From Neurospora tetrasperma FGSC 2508 (lineage: Eukaryota > Ascomycota > Sordariomycetes > Sordariales > Sordariaceae): a DNA stretch of 64,000 bases. The stretch lies in assembly GCF_000213175.1 (NCBI RefSeq), contig NW_009799100.1, positions 310,001 to 374,000 of the forward strand. Direction: 5' to 3'. Within the stretch, counting starts at the first letter, position 1. Each line of letters opens with the position of its first letter. Position numbers and translations under genes: made by a program. Under the pieces are notes generated by a model. That model searched no databases. It was given only the letters and a program-made list of their open reading frames with translations, and was not told the origin of the DNA. Below are positions 34,976-45,854 of this stretch, piece after piece.

Positions 34976-35591
34976 GGGACGGTGTTCATGTCGGTAAGCG
35001 TGCCCCCATCTTTTCCCGCAATCCGTCCGTTCCACGTACCTACTTTCTTTCCTCTCCTTGCCACGACCTTGCGGTTCCCTTCGCAACATGAGAGACCAGA
35101 CTAACACAGTTTATAGCGAAGAAGACGAACGAGAAAACAAGTGCCACTCGCAACACCAAGACTTCAGTCCGTCTTCGGCAAGTGGAAGCGGGCCATGGAC
35201 GACGTTTTCGGATGTCTACGATCAATTCGGACTCTATCAGCGTCGTGACGAGCCGTGAGAGACTCAGAAGCCGTTCAAGGTATTGGCCAGGAGGATCTTG
35301 GTCGTCCACGTCGAGGAAGTCCTTCCTGGAAGAGCCCTCGTCCGAGCCTTTGTCATCCGAGCGGATGCTTCTCGCTTTGTTCATTTCATGTTGGGACACC
35401 GGCGTCGCCAGTGTCTCCCAGTTCTCAACTGTCTCCTATTGTACACCCATCTCTTTGTCCAGACCACTTTGCCCTGGTGCCAACCAAGGTGTTGACCACC
35501 AGAAGTCCAACACAGCTGTTGGGACATTTTGCACAGACACCTATCAGCGCTCCAAATAATGGGAGCTGTACATTGGCTTTGTGCGACTTCG

Positions 35592-35965
35592 CGGCAAGCG
35601 CTTAAAGATGTCGGTCGCTTCTCCGCGGCGGCGGCGTGAGATGGCCCAAGAGACCATCGACGACTCCCCTCGAATTGGAGCCGACTCTTGCCTTTTTGTA
35701 TCATCAAACGACACTTGCTATCATCCTCTCTTCTCAGGAGTTGGCAAGCGCCAAAGATGTCGGTCGCTTCGCCGCCGCCGCGGCGTGAGATGGCCCAAGA
35801 GACTACCGACAATTCCCCTCGAATAGTAGCCAACCCTTGTTTCGTCGGACGACAGTTAAACATCATCCCCTTCCCTCGGTTGTTGGCAAGCGCTCAAGAT
35901 GTCGGTCGCTTCGCCGCCGCGGCCGCGCGAGATGGCCCAAGAGACCACCGACAACTGCCGTCCAC
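35592..35965 (+). repeat. Three tandem units of about 145 bp, each with the same ATG frame
   Basis: Units begin near 35592, 35741 and 35882 (TTGGCAAGCGC...AAGATGTCGGTCGC). Each encodes a near-identical start, MSVASPPRRREMAQETTD-like, with substitutions mostly in the CG-rich part. The peptide ends differently in each unit. It may be a triplicated first exon or simply a tandem repeat. Confidence 0.65.
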
Positions 35966-35998
35966 CACTGGAAGCAAGTCTCAATCGCCGGTCTCGAT

Positions 35999-36262
35999 AT
36001 GACCAACGGCGCCCGGGACGAAAAGCATTTCAAATACCAGACCACCGAGCTTCTCCAGAGGAGCCGAGCTATTCAGCTCCAGATGAACATGTGTTCGTGG
36101 AATCAGGAGATTCTCCGAATCAGCGGCCTCATTACCAGCAACTCCGTTCAGGGGAAGACTTGCGGTGGCTACCAGGGCGGCGGTGGCTACCAGGGCGGCG
36201 GTGGCTACCAGGGCGACGGTGGCTACCAGGGCGACGGTGGCTACCAGGGCGGAGGTGGCTAG
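35999..36262 (+). CDS. Possible small Gly-rich repeat protein
   Basis: This 87-codon frame starts MTNGARDEKHFKYQTTELL, continues with a plausible helical segment (RSRAIQLQMNMCSWNQEILR), and ends in five or six GGYQGG/GGYQGD hexapeptides encoded by an 18-nt minisatellite (36165-36262). The frame is open upstream into the third tandem unit, so an earlier start or intron is possible. No family is recognised; support is coding-like composition only. Confidence 0.35.
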   Translation: MTNGARDEKHFKYQTTELLQRSRAIQLQMNMCSWNQEILRISGLITSNSVQGKTCGGYQGGGGYQGGGGYQGDGGYQGDGGYQGGGG

Positions 36263-36290
36263 GTACCAAGGCGGAGGTGGCCACCAAGGA
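36165..36290 (+). repeat. 18-nt minisatellite
   Basis: The unit GGTGGCTACCAGGGCGGC is repeated about five times with G/A variants, then decays into GGTACCAAGGCGGAGGTGGC-like copies. Confidence 0.8.
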
Positions 36291-37397
36291 AAGTGTTCCC
36301 CGATTGGGACCAAAGCTATCTCCCTCTCGTCATCTTCTGTGTTTATTTCTGTTTTCCTGTACGAATTCTCTTGTATTCGAATTCGGGGATGTCATATTGT
36401 ATCTGTTCGTCACTGGGCGCTATAGATTCGGGCCTTGACACAAAACTCATTCTCAGTAGAGGTAGATGTAGCTGGTGCTAGAGGTACCTAGATAGCAACT
36501 ATAGTCCAACAACACACACTTTCCCACTACCTATCTTCGTGCCCGAATTTGTTCTCGTGTAGCTACCCCTTTAAGCCAATGACGGGGAGCAGGATGGCTT
36601 TCATGTTGCTTGGCTCTTTTTCCGCCTCTGTCGTGATCCAGGTTAGAGCATGTTAGAGGTACTGACGATGCCGGTGCTGGGATGGTTGAGCCACCACGCC
36701 AACCCACGCTGTTCTTAGCGGTCTCTTCGATGTCAACAGCGGATACGGCGACGGAGCGGGACCGGAAGGCCGTTGACAGTGTCGACATACCCTACGGGCC
36801 GCTTACACGGGAGTACGCATCACTATCAGGGCGGCAACCTCAGGTTTCAATCCCGATAAGGCTTCATCCCATGTGCTAAGGTTGTCGCGTTCTGCCAGCC
36901 GAGCTTGTCCCACAAGGTGAAGGGCGGTTAAGGTCTGCCCCTCGTCTGATCCAGTCCGCTTCCTCTTCGTACTTCTTGTCCAGTTCTCCGACAAAAATGT
37001 TCTGATCGCTCGACTCGACAGAAACAACGACCATCACTGCGGCAGCAAGATCTCTTCTCGGCCGCCCACCCATACCTACCACCACGACCATCATCCCGCA
37101 AACCCTCATCTCTCTTCATCGCCTCTTAAAGAAGACACTTTGCTGAAGCCGTTTGCGCCAACCCCCAATCTCGCCTTTATCATACCATACCAACCCAATC
37201 GACAGCCCACGCCCGGTGTTGTTGCTTGGACATCATCCCAGCACTGCGCAAACCAAAAAGTGCCAATGTTCTTCTACTCCCAAGGCCATCAAGACAATAA
37301 TTGGTTTCAGGAACCGTGAAAACATACCCACCTCACTGGCGGACATCTTGAACGATCACTTCCATTTTTCGTTCAGCACCATAGCTCGATAGGAAAC
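36291..37397. other. Intergenic upstream of branch B member 8
   Basis: No supported gene; several overlapping short frames are not conserved in the window. 37150-37390 is probably the promoter and leader of the next gene. Confidence 0.4.
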
Positions 37398-39482
37398 ATG
37401 GAGTCCCAGAAGCAGCAGTAAGTTGGTCCCTTTGCAGTTCATCCTCTACACCCACTGTCTTGAATTCTACCTTGAAAGTGGAAGCCACTTCTTCATCACT
37501 CTTGGATCCCATTGTTTTCTCCCGTTATGGTTTTCTGTCCTTCAGTACTTGTATCAAAGATCGAGATGGACTCACTGCTTTGGAGTCTTGAAAACTGATG
37601 AAAAAGATTGGGGGCTAACAAAGTCATACAAAGGTCAGCTCAGGGTACCCCCAAGAATGAAGGCAAAAAGACGAATCAACAGTTTGTATCGCAGTCACCG
37701 CTACAACTGGACGACTGGCTCGACCCACTTCTAATGGACGACGACATTCTCGAGCTCCCACCCAACGACGGGTTCGGGATGATTCCAATGGGCGATCAGT
37801 CCATTCAAAGCCCAATGGCTCAACAGGCTGCGGAGAACCCAGTCGATCAGCAGTCTGCTCAAAACCCGATCAACTCACAGCCTGCTCAGAACCAGATTGA
37901 CGAACAGCCTGCTCAGAATTTCATGGCTCAACAGTTTGTTCAGCTGCCGGCGGAAAGCATTGTCCAGATGGATAGAGTCATGGCCGATGTCGTCGGTACA
38001 AATCGCCATGAGGCGTATTGGTCCATCCTGGGTACGTACAAGCGAGGAAGATGCTCAAGACCTTCTGATAGTAAGCCAGTTTTATGCCAACAAGATTCCA
38101 CCACCATAGATGATATATACTACTTCATCCGAGACCACCGATGGGCTTCCATTCCAGATGTTCGCGGAAACTTTCGCTCCCGACCCTCAATTGAAGCCTC
38201 CTACCGCGCTGTTGGGCCTCCTCCCGCCTACGTACAGCCCATCTGGCCCGTCTACGAGGCCACGACATTGGCTGTAGGTAAAGAGGACATCAGGCAACTG
38301 GTCCAAGACAATATCCAGTTTGCCTTGGACGCTTTCCGATGGGCAGTCTTCATGGACAGATTTGGCGCTTTGGAGGTCACGTACGCCAATCTGGGTCAGA
38401 CACGACCCATCATCGCCGGCCTCCACGGAAAGTTGGCCCTCCATGAGCAGCAGGGAGTTAGTTGGGACACCAGCAAGCACGGTGTTGTTGACCATTTTCT
38501 GGAGACAATGGTGTTCAAGAACGAGCCTGAGTTCCTCGCCGGCGAAGAGTGGGAGAAGAGACAGAAATGTCACCAAATCCGTACCAAGAATGGCTTCTCA
38601 CAGGCGTCATTCGCAGATGCGCCGAGACTTCCGGAGCAAGAAAAGGTGGAAGTCCTCAATCTCGTCATCGATGCCTTTAACGAGCGAGATATCGTCGACA
38701 AAGCCAAGCACTCACGAAGGAATGGGGAACAAGACAATCATGTTCTCGTCGAGAAGAGACACATGTCTCTCTTGAATATGGAGTCGACGGGATGGAAGGC
38801 CTTGGTGAGTTGTCCCATTATCTTGACTCCGACGATCGAGTTTGTCACTGACCACTGAGTGTGCTCTACAGCGCGCCCTCCGGTTTGTCGCACTCGGGAT
38901 GCCAAACGCCGGTGTCTTCAACATGGACTTCGTATTCAAGCCGTATGATACATTTAGGGCTCGTCTCCGCGACTTCGAAACCCTATTTGCATCCTCAAAA
39001 GCGGCCGTAACGAGTACCACAGAGAGCTCCAAGCTCACTCGTTTTGCCGGTAGACCTTCGGCCGAACTTAGTGTAAGCCAATTTCCTTGATTCGTTTCGT
39101 TTGTCAGCACAGGATTGGGTGGCTAACATGGAATGAATGATAGACCAAACGCGTCAACAAGAACGGTGCGGACAGGAAAGCCGTGGAGCTGACTTTCGCC
39201 AGCGAGGTGAGGAGAAACATGGCGGCGGCAGGGCAGCACCAACATAGTTCAGCGCAAGACGCCGGCGAGCCGATGCAAGCAGAGAACCCCGAGTCAGAGC
39301 TCCCCGAGCCAGAGCTTGAAGTGGACGAGGAGGAGGATGAAACCGTCTATGGAGATGATGCCCAGGATGACGTCCTGGCTGCAGCCGATGGAGCTGCGGT
39401 TGATCCAACCTCTAACCCGACGGCTCGCAATGCCAAACGGAGGCACATCTCAGACGATGAGGAGGATGCTCTGTCATTCTAA
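37398..39482 (+). CDS. Branch B member 8, apparently intact
   Basis: The probable start is ATG 37398 (MESQKQQ) with a first intron from 37418 to about 37633; the exact acceptor is uncertain (CTAAC branch at 37615). Further exons end at 38031, 38804, 39072 and 39482. Near the N terminus are about five near-repeats of a (S/P)AQNPI(D/N)xQ type. AYWSILG at an intron, QFALDAFRW and NLGQTRPI match member 7. GWKAL, then PYDTFRARLRDFETLFASSKAAV...RFAGRPSAEL and TKRVNKNGADRK, are the family motifs, with the intron before SKAAV lost. The C terminus is acidic (EVDEEEDETVYG) with an NAKRRHISDDEEDALSF end, a possible nuclear signal. Function is unknown. Confidence 0.75.
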
Positions 39483-41710
39483 TCGAAGGGGGCAAATCAT
39501 TTTGGAGGAGTGTCCTTCAACCGAGGCTCTAATCACGCCCAAGATCTCGCATTCAATATATCACAGCACCATTGGTGTCTGGGACAAGACAAACTTTCTA
39601 GAGTTGTCATCAGCTTCTTTAGCACAAGATCAACTGGCAGCCGGAGTTTAAATTTGCCTACAGGTAGCAGGGGCGTTCCGTCAACCTTTAGGTATGCAGG
39701 AGAATATGGCGAGGACATTGCGGAGGTTGCCCGATATAGCAGGCATTGTATTCAATTTATTGTATTTGTACGTAAAGAAAACGAGGTTCAAGTTTCTGTG
39801 TTGTCGTCCATCCAACGTCGTGATTTGTAGGTAGTCAGATTCGGTACTTGGTCGTTTTCAGTGGTAGTCTCAAAGCCAACTTGACTTCCCACGGGAAGGC
39901 GGGTATTGACTGGTCGAGTACCTCAGAAGCATGAAACCGTTAGTCAGACCATCATCGACCAGAGGGAATGTCGATATCGTACACGGAAGCTCAGACAGAA
40001 GCATGATTCATCCAGGGAGACTTGGTCGACACTCCGAAGGTGCGGGTGGGAAACAGATTATGTCTAGATGTACCTCTAGGTTCTGGTATATGAAGCTTGG
40101 TGTCTCTTCTTCTCGAGGCTTCCGGTGCTGTACTTGTCGATAGGAGCACTACCACACTGATAGAGGCGAGTACCTCTACAGATGCCGCGAAGATCGTTGA
40201 GGGCAGTCAGGATTATGGGAGCCGTCCTCAGCGGGAGTAGGAAACTCGAATTAATTGGTTTCGGTTGCCTGTTCGTCCTTTGCGGTGTTAGCCTACTGCA
40301 GAAATCCAGGACTGCCACGAGCAGGGGAAGTCGGTACATCGTAAAGAAAATCAACGTACCTGTCCGGCAGCCAGACAGCCAAGAGAGTCATTACTGACCG
40401 GTTTTCGCGACGGTCACCAATGGTACCAGGACTGGAATTGAAAGGGGACGACTGAAATTTGTAGAGGTAGTGTCACTCGTCAGCCGACTGGAGCTAGACA
40501 TGGAGGTAGAGATACAACGGAGGAAGCCCAAAGCTGGAGTGGATGGGACGGATGTGAGGACTGGAGGGGATTCGGATGATGCTAGAGTTGTCGAGGACGG
40601 CGACTTCTGAGGCGGACGGTCATCTCTCTGCAACCGGCGTCAAAGATTGCAAGCATGGTGTGGGCCTGGCCGTCATCGGAGGGAGCAAATTGCCTCGCGC
40701 GGAAGTAATCTCTCCTGGGGCTGGGAGTAGGGGCTGGAAGGGAGAGGAATCATACTCGAGGAGGCAGGTGCGTGTCTTCAACTCAACCAATCCTTTGGAG
40801 AGATCTCGATCCAAGTTTGGTCATCCACAGCAAATGATCAGAGGAGCGAGAGGGGAAGCTTCCAGACCTCCTCTAACCAAGTGACAGGATGACGTCGAGG
40901 TCATCAGGAGGTTCGTTTGTCCAGAGCAGAGCAAGAAGCTACGTTCCAGGAGCGCCGAAAGCGGTAAGGGATCCTCGATGTTCATGGTCTGGTGCCTGAC
41001 GGACGATGGACAGCCGCCTCGAGCACCCACACACAAGAGATGTACGTTGGCCTCCTCCTTCCTCCCCAGCTCGGCTCTAGGAGAGGACACACAGTTTGTA
41101 TGACAAATGGACAATTTCCTGCGTCTGGAGGCAAGGCGTACCTTCCCTTCTGCCCTCTTCCTCACCTTGTCCAGGGCATCGAATGGAATCATCCAGCCTG
41201 GCCCGCCTCCCCTTGTCCCAGCTGCTCGACCAGGTATTTATTCTCTGCTCCCCCGCCTCTCCATCGGTTTTCTTTCCCCTCACTTCTCTCTCTCCATCAC
41301 ACACACTCTTTCTATCAATTTTTTCCGAAATGATCACCACCGCAGCGTCAACCCCAAAGCACATCATCATGCTTCTTGTTCATTTCCACCATCACTCTTG
41401 ACTTGTTTCAGCAGTCACTCACCTTTGGACTCACGTCATCCTCTTCTCCTCGTTTTGGTCCCCGTAACCCAACTCTACCTCTTGGTATTTGGGCCATCAC
41501 AAAGTTCTCCAAGCGCAACATCCATCCATCCATCCTCTGGCCGCTGTTCCTCCCGGTTCCGGCGCCCCATCATGTCTCCCCCTACTTCTCGCCCTCTTCC
41601 TCTCCGCCGTACACGGCAAGCAAACAGCCGCACAACGAAACGCAACGGCGGCGATCAGTTCAGCTTTTCGTCCCGGCTGGCCAAGAGTCCGTTTTGAAGC
41701 AGCCGGGCCT
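39483..41710. other. 2.2 kb without a supported gene
   Basis: Only short overlapping frames are present. Several copies of the ACCTCTA/TAGAGGT motif occur (about 40070, 40170, 40455). 41200-41570 is a long pyrimidine-rich tract, likely the promoter and leader of the following transcript. Confidence 0.45.
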
Positions 41711-42331
41711 ATGTCCCGGGCGAACTCTCCTCCCCCTCCTCGAAGGGGTAAGTATTTTCTGTCTTCCTTCTTCTTCTTCATGCATTTGGAGCATGTCCCA
41801 GACTGCCTTCTGACACTACCTCTAATGCAGGGGATCGAGACATCCTCGGAATGTACAAACCACGACTTGGCCCTCTGAGTCTCGGTCTTTCTCTGGCCGC
41901 GCTACTCGCCAGTTTTCTCTGGCCGCGCTACTGCGCCAGTCGAGAGAAGAACCACCGGATGGTGGTTCTGGGGTATGTACCTACATTCATTCATTCATCC
42001 CACATGCAGGTCCACATGACACTCCAATCGACACCAGACTAACACTGGTTGCTTTCCTTGCCAGGTTCCAATCCTCATCGTCGCCGTCGAGAAGTGGCCC
42101 TCTGAGTTTCGGTCTTTCTCTGGCCGCGCTATTGTGGCCCTCTGAGTCTCTGTCTTTCTTTGGCCGCGCTACTCGCCGGTCGAGAGAAGAACCACCGGAT
42201 GGTGGTTCTGGGGTACGTAGCACATTCATCCACATGACACTTCAATTGACACCAGACTAATACTGCTTTGTTTCCTCGCCAGGTTCCAAGCCTCATAATC
42301 GCCGTCGTTCGTCGCCGTGAAGAGAGCGAAG
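41711..42331 (+). CDS. Possible repeat-exon gene, interrupted by assembly gap
   Basis: This is a model from splice signals: exon 1 41711-41747 (MSRANSPPPPRRG), exon 2 41831-41972, exon 3 42065-42212, exon 4 from about 42282 into the gap. Exons 2 and 3 derive from one repeated unit. Exon 2 encodes a hydrophobic segment (LSLGLSLAALLASFLW) followed by REKNHRMVVL, possibly one membrane span; exon 3 repeats GPLSFGLSLAALLWP and then diverges in frame. Donors (GTATGT, GTACGT) and acceptors (CTTGCCAG, CTCGCCAG) are duplicated with the unit. Expression and the true frame are unproven. Confidence 0.35.
41866..42310 (+). repeat. Two tandem units of about 220 bp (exon plus intron)
   Basis: Each unit runs from GGCCCTCTGAGT through CTCTGGCCGCGCTA, GAACCACCGGATGGTGGTTC, an intron-like segment with GACACCAGACTAA, to GCCAGGTTCCAA. 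A shorter piece (TCTGGCCGCGCTACT) is further duplicated inside unit 1. Confidence 0.75.
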
Positions 42332-43012
42332 NNNNNNNNNNNNNNNNNNNNNNNNNNNNNNNNNNNNNNNNNNNNNNNNNNNNNNNNNNNNNNNNNNNNN
42401 NNNNNNNNNNNNNNNNNNNNNNNNNNNNNNNNNNNNNNNNNNNNNNNNNNNNNNNNNNNNNNNNNNNNNNNNNNNNNNNNNNNNNNNNNNNNNNNNNNNN
42501 NNNNNNNNNNNNNNNNNNNNNNNNNNNNNNNNNNNNNNNNNNNNNNNNNNNNNNNNNNNNNNNNNNNNNNNNNNNNNNNNNNNNNNNNNNNNNNNNNNNN
42601 NNNNNNNNNNNNNNNNNNNNNNNNNNNNNNNNNNNNNNNNNNNNNNNNNNNNNNNNNNNNNNNNNNNNNNNNNNNNNNNNNNNNNNNNNNNNNNNNNNNN
42701 NNNNNNNNNNNNNNNNNNNNNNNNNNNNNNNNNNNNNNNNNNNNNNNNNNNNNNNNNNNNNNNNNNNNNNNNNNNNNNNNNNNNNNNNNNNNNNNNNNNN
42801 NNNNNNNNNNNNNNNNNNNNNNNNNNNNNNNNNNNNNNNNNNNNNNNNNNNNNNNNNNNNNNNNNNNNNNNNNNNNNNNNNNNNNNNNNNNNNNNNNNNN
42901 NNNNNNNNNNNNNNNNNNNNNNNNNNNNNNNNNNNNNNNNNNNNNNNNNNNNNNNNNNNNNNNNNNNNNNNNNNNNNNNNNNNNNNNNNNNNNNNNNNNN
43001 NNNNNNNNNNNN
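42332..43012. other. Assembly gap (681 N)
   Basis: Undetermined bases. The 25 bases before the gap (42307-42331) and the 25 after it (43013-43037) are identical. Confidence 0.98.
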
Positions 43013-43048
43013 GTTCGTCGCCGTGAAGAGAGCGAAGTTAAGCGTCCG

Positions 43049-43112
43049 TGGTGGGGGGTGGGGAAAGGGGAGAGGGGGAGAGGGGGAGAGGGGGAGAGGG
43101 GGAGGAGTACCG
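43049..43112 (+). repeat. G-rich (GGGGGA)n tract
   Basis: Repeats of GGGAGAGG next to the assembly gap; such purine tracts often cause sequencing drop-out. Confidence 0.85.
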
Positions 43113-44418
43113 CGAGGCCATCTCGCCGCGACCATGGGTTTGGGTTTGCTCAAGACAATAGCCGGGTTGTTCAGTCAACACTGGACAACCCGGATCAAGT
43201 TTGAAGAGGTGAGGGGGGATAGACTCAGCAGGATCGGGGGAGACCCCGGGGCAAGTCGTTGTCTTCATGGTCGTTGGTCTTGCATATTTGGAGGAGGTTG
43301 TTTCTGTAGAGTAGAATCTGTTTGACTGGATAGCAGGTAGTGTAGAGGTAGTGTAGCTAGAAAGTTGAAGCTTGCTTCTGCATGTCTGGACTTCTTTGCG
43401 ATTGTTCTCGTCCTCCCTTATGGTCATCTCTTCACATAAAGAGTCCTTCGCGGCAGAATGACACTGGCCATCACCAAAACCACAATCGTAACATTGGAGT
43501 CAAGAGGGGTCGGTGTCCCCTCTGGACTGTGTACTGTGTAGACAAGGAACAACCTAGCCCCTCCACTGGTACGAGTTCCTTGCGCCATGACTTGATTAGC
43601 AAAGGTACCCCGGCGGCACGAACGGTGCCTGGAACAAGCTCTTCCCCAATCCCCAAGAGCACGAACCAATAGCCCGATACCTTTCGGTGTACCTTGGTCA
43701 CGCGGAACTGAAGAATACACAACATAGTGCACGAGAGCAGGCCAAGACAGTTTAGATGGTAAACTTGATTTCCATCCAGTTTTGTACCTCTAGCTAGAGG
43801 TAGGTAAACATTTCGCTTTCCAACACCATTCCAATTTCCAAAAAGAAGTCGAACTACCTCTAGGTATACCGATACGCTAAAACCTTTCAAATTTCATACA
43901 CTTATAGGCCACACACACACACACCTCACTCGCCCTTTCGGAGTAGATTCTAAAAACGCCATGGACATAGGTATTGTAGAACAAAAACAAGAAGAAGAAG
44001 ATGCAGAAAAGAGAAAGAGAGGGTGGATATATGTACAAGAAAAAGGAAGTTATCCAATAGGTAGGTATAATGATGAGGATAGATGGATGTATGGATATAA
44101 AACAGAACAGACAGAAAAACAATATGCCAAGTATAAGCCTCTCGCTTTGACGACGATGACGACGATGACTTTTCGCTTTGACGATGGCGATGACTGGTGG
44201 GGGGCGGAGGGACCGATGGACCGCACACGATGGGACGGAGAGGGTCGCCGTAGAACACGAAACTCAGTCGATTAGGTGATTGGTGATTGGTGGTGGTGGT
44301 GGTGTTCAACCCGCAGTCCTGTCCATCTCTTTTTCCTTTCCTTTCCGACACAACAGCAACAACAACAATAACCGGCCCCTTTCTCCGTCAACGACAACCA
44401 GACAACCAGATAGTTTCC
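43113..44418. other. Intergenic, 3' of rhodopsin-like gene
   Basis: No supported gene. It contains an (AC)n run at 43912-43924 and paired TACCTCTAG motifs near 43787 and 43855. Confidence 0.45.
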
Positions 44419-45854
44419 TCAAGACTCAACAACATGCGTCACTGTCGTCGTCTTGGTTCCCGTCGGCCACCCGCTGCTCCCGCCATGTCCACCACTGCCA
44501 TGCCCATCATCACTGCTCATATCCGTCAACTTGGTCTCGCTCGTGTTCCAATTATTCGCCGCCGTCAGCGGTCCCACGCTCTCCCTGCTGCCCGACATGC
44601 TGCGCTTCGTCCCGTCGCTGCCGCCGGCTTCCACCACCGTCGTGACGCCGCGGCCCTTGCCAATGTCGTTGCGCAGACCGAATTCCTCGGCGCCGTTCTT
44701 GGGCGTGCGGCTGCGGATGTACCCGTTGGCGTTGGTGGTGGCGCCGAATTGCTGAGTGCCGAGTCCGCCCGAGGTGCTCTCGCCCAGTTGGGACTTGGTC
44801 AGGAAGAGGCGGAGAAGAGGGCGCAAGGTGGCGAGGGAGGAGGCGACGAGGCCGATGCCGGTTTCGGCGGTGGACCAGATGGCGACGTCGGAGGTGGCCC
44901 AGAGGAAGTCGGCTTGGTTGCCGAGGTCTTTGACGTAGGGGATGCGGACGATGGTTGCTGTTGAGGCGCTGTGGGTTGGGTGTTAGTATGTGGAGAATAA
45001 GAGGGAGGGAGGGGAGGGGGGAGGGAGGCGTACACTGCACCGATGGACAGAATGCCGGCAACCATGAGTTTCGTGCGCGAGTTCATCTGCAGGTGCCACA
45101 CGAGAGAGATGGGCAGGAGACCCAGGATCCAGTCAGTGGCGCAGGTGATGGCCGAGTAGGCGTAGGTGGCGTCGACGACGATTTGGGGGTTCATGCAAGA
45201 CCCGGTGCCGCCGGTGAAGCGCGTCCAGAAGTATTCGGAGGGCATGCATTGCATGACGAAGACGAGGAAGTAGGCGACACCAACGATTTCCAGAGTGCCG
45301 ACGGTGATCCAGATGATGAGCTTGTGGGTCTTGGAGACGGCGATACGGAGGAGTTGGACGCCGATACTGGCTTTCAAGGCGAGACCGGCGAGGACATAGA
45401 CGGGTTCACATGCCCACCACCACTATACAAGTTGGGACCAATGTTTAACGCCATGTTCATCATAATTGTCGTCAAGCGGGATGATGGAAGGCTTACCTTT
45501 AACCCAATTGGTAGCTCGTTTGGTGGAAGGTCAACGGCATGTTGGCCTGTGCCGTGATGTGTGCCCGCAATGGAGAATGTGCAATAGAAAACGAAAAAGA
45601 ACTAGGTATTTGGACCCGAATTAGCATCAAGCGTGGCGCTTTGTGTGTGTGTGAGAGAGAGAGAGAGGGGGAAAAAGTAGGTAGCGAGGTAAACATACCC
45701 ATGAGATAAAGGTCAACCAGTCATCGAGACCGAATTGTTTCACGATAATGACTCGACAATAGCATCGTAATAGGACGGCGACGGTGCTGAGTGCGACGAA
45801 AAGCCCCGCAGCTCCGGCGACTTGTGGCCCTCGGCCCTTGACGGGAACTGTCAT
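44419..45854 (-). CDS. Fungal rhodopsin-like (SAT4/PTH11-type) integral membrane protein
   Basis: Exons on the minus strand are 45854-45699, 45601-45497, 45422-45034 and 44968-44419, encoding 399 residues. The N terminus GLFVALSTVAVLLRCYCR...KQFGLDDWLTFISW and the later HHGTGQH, THKLIIWI, YFLVFVMQCMPSEYFW, CMNPQ, ATDWILGLLPISLVWHLQM, GAVASTATIVRI and WSTAETGIGLVASSLATLRPL are the ordered hallmarks of the fungal rhodopsin domain family, seven-helix plasma-membrane proteins often lacking the CFEM domain, as here. The C-terminal 110 residues are a cytoplasmic-type Ser/Gly/Thr-rich tail. Family members act in sensing or signalling, but the ligand cannot be predicted. All splice junctions preserve phase. 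Confidence 0.9.
45638..45670 (+). repeat. (GT)n(GA)n microsatellite in intron 1 of the rhodopsin-like gene
   Basis: A GTGTGTGTGT run followed by GAGAGAGAGAGAGG lies inside the first intron of the minus-strand gene. Confidence 0.85.

Noticed and set aside
37608-38858. 416-codon continuous frame treated as a single exon of member 8
   Set aside because: It reads through a 78-nt intron (38032-38109) whose position and phase match member 7; the frame stays open only because the intron is a multiple of three without stops.
44287-44964. 225-codon plus-strand frame
   Set aside because: It lies antisense to the last exon of the rhodopsin-like gene, which has clear domain and splice evidence.
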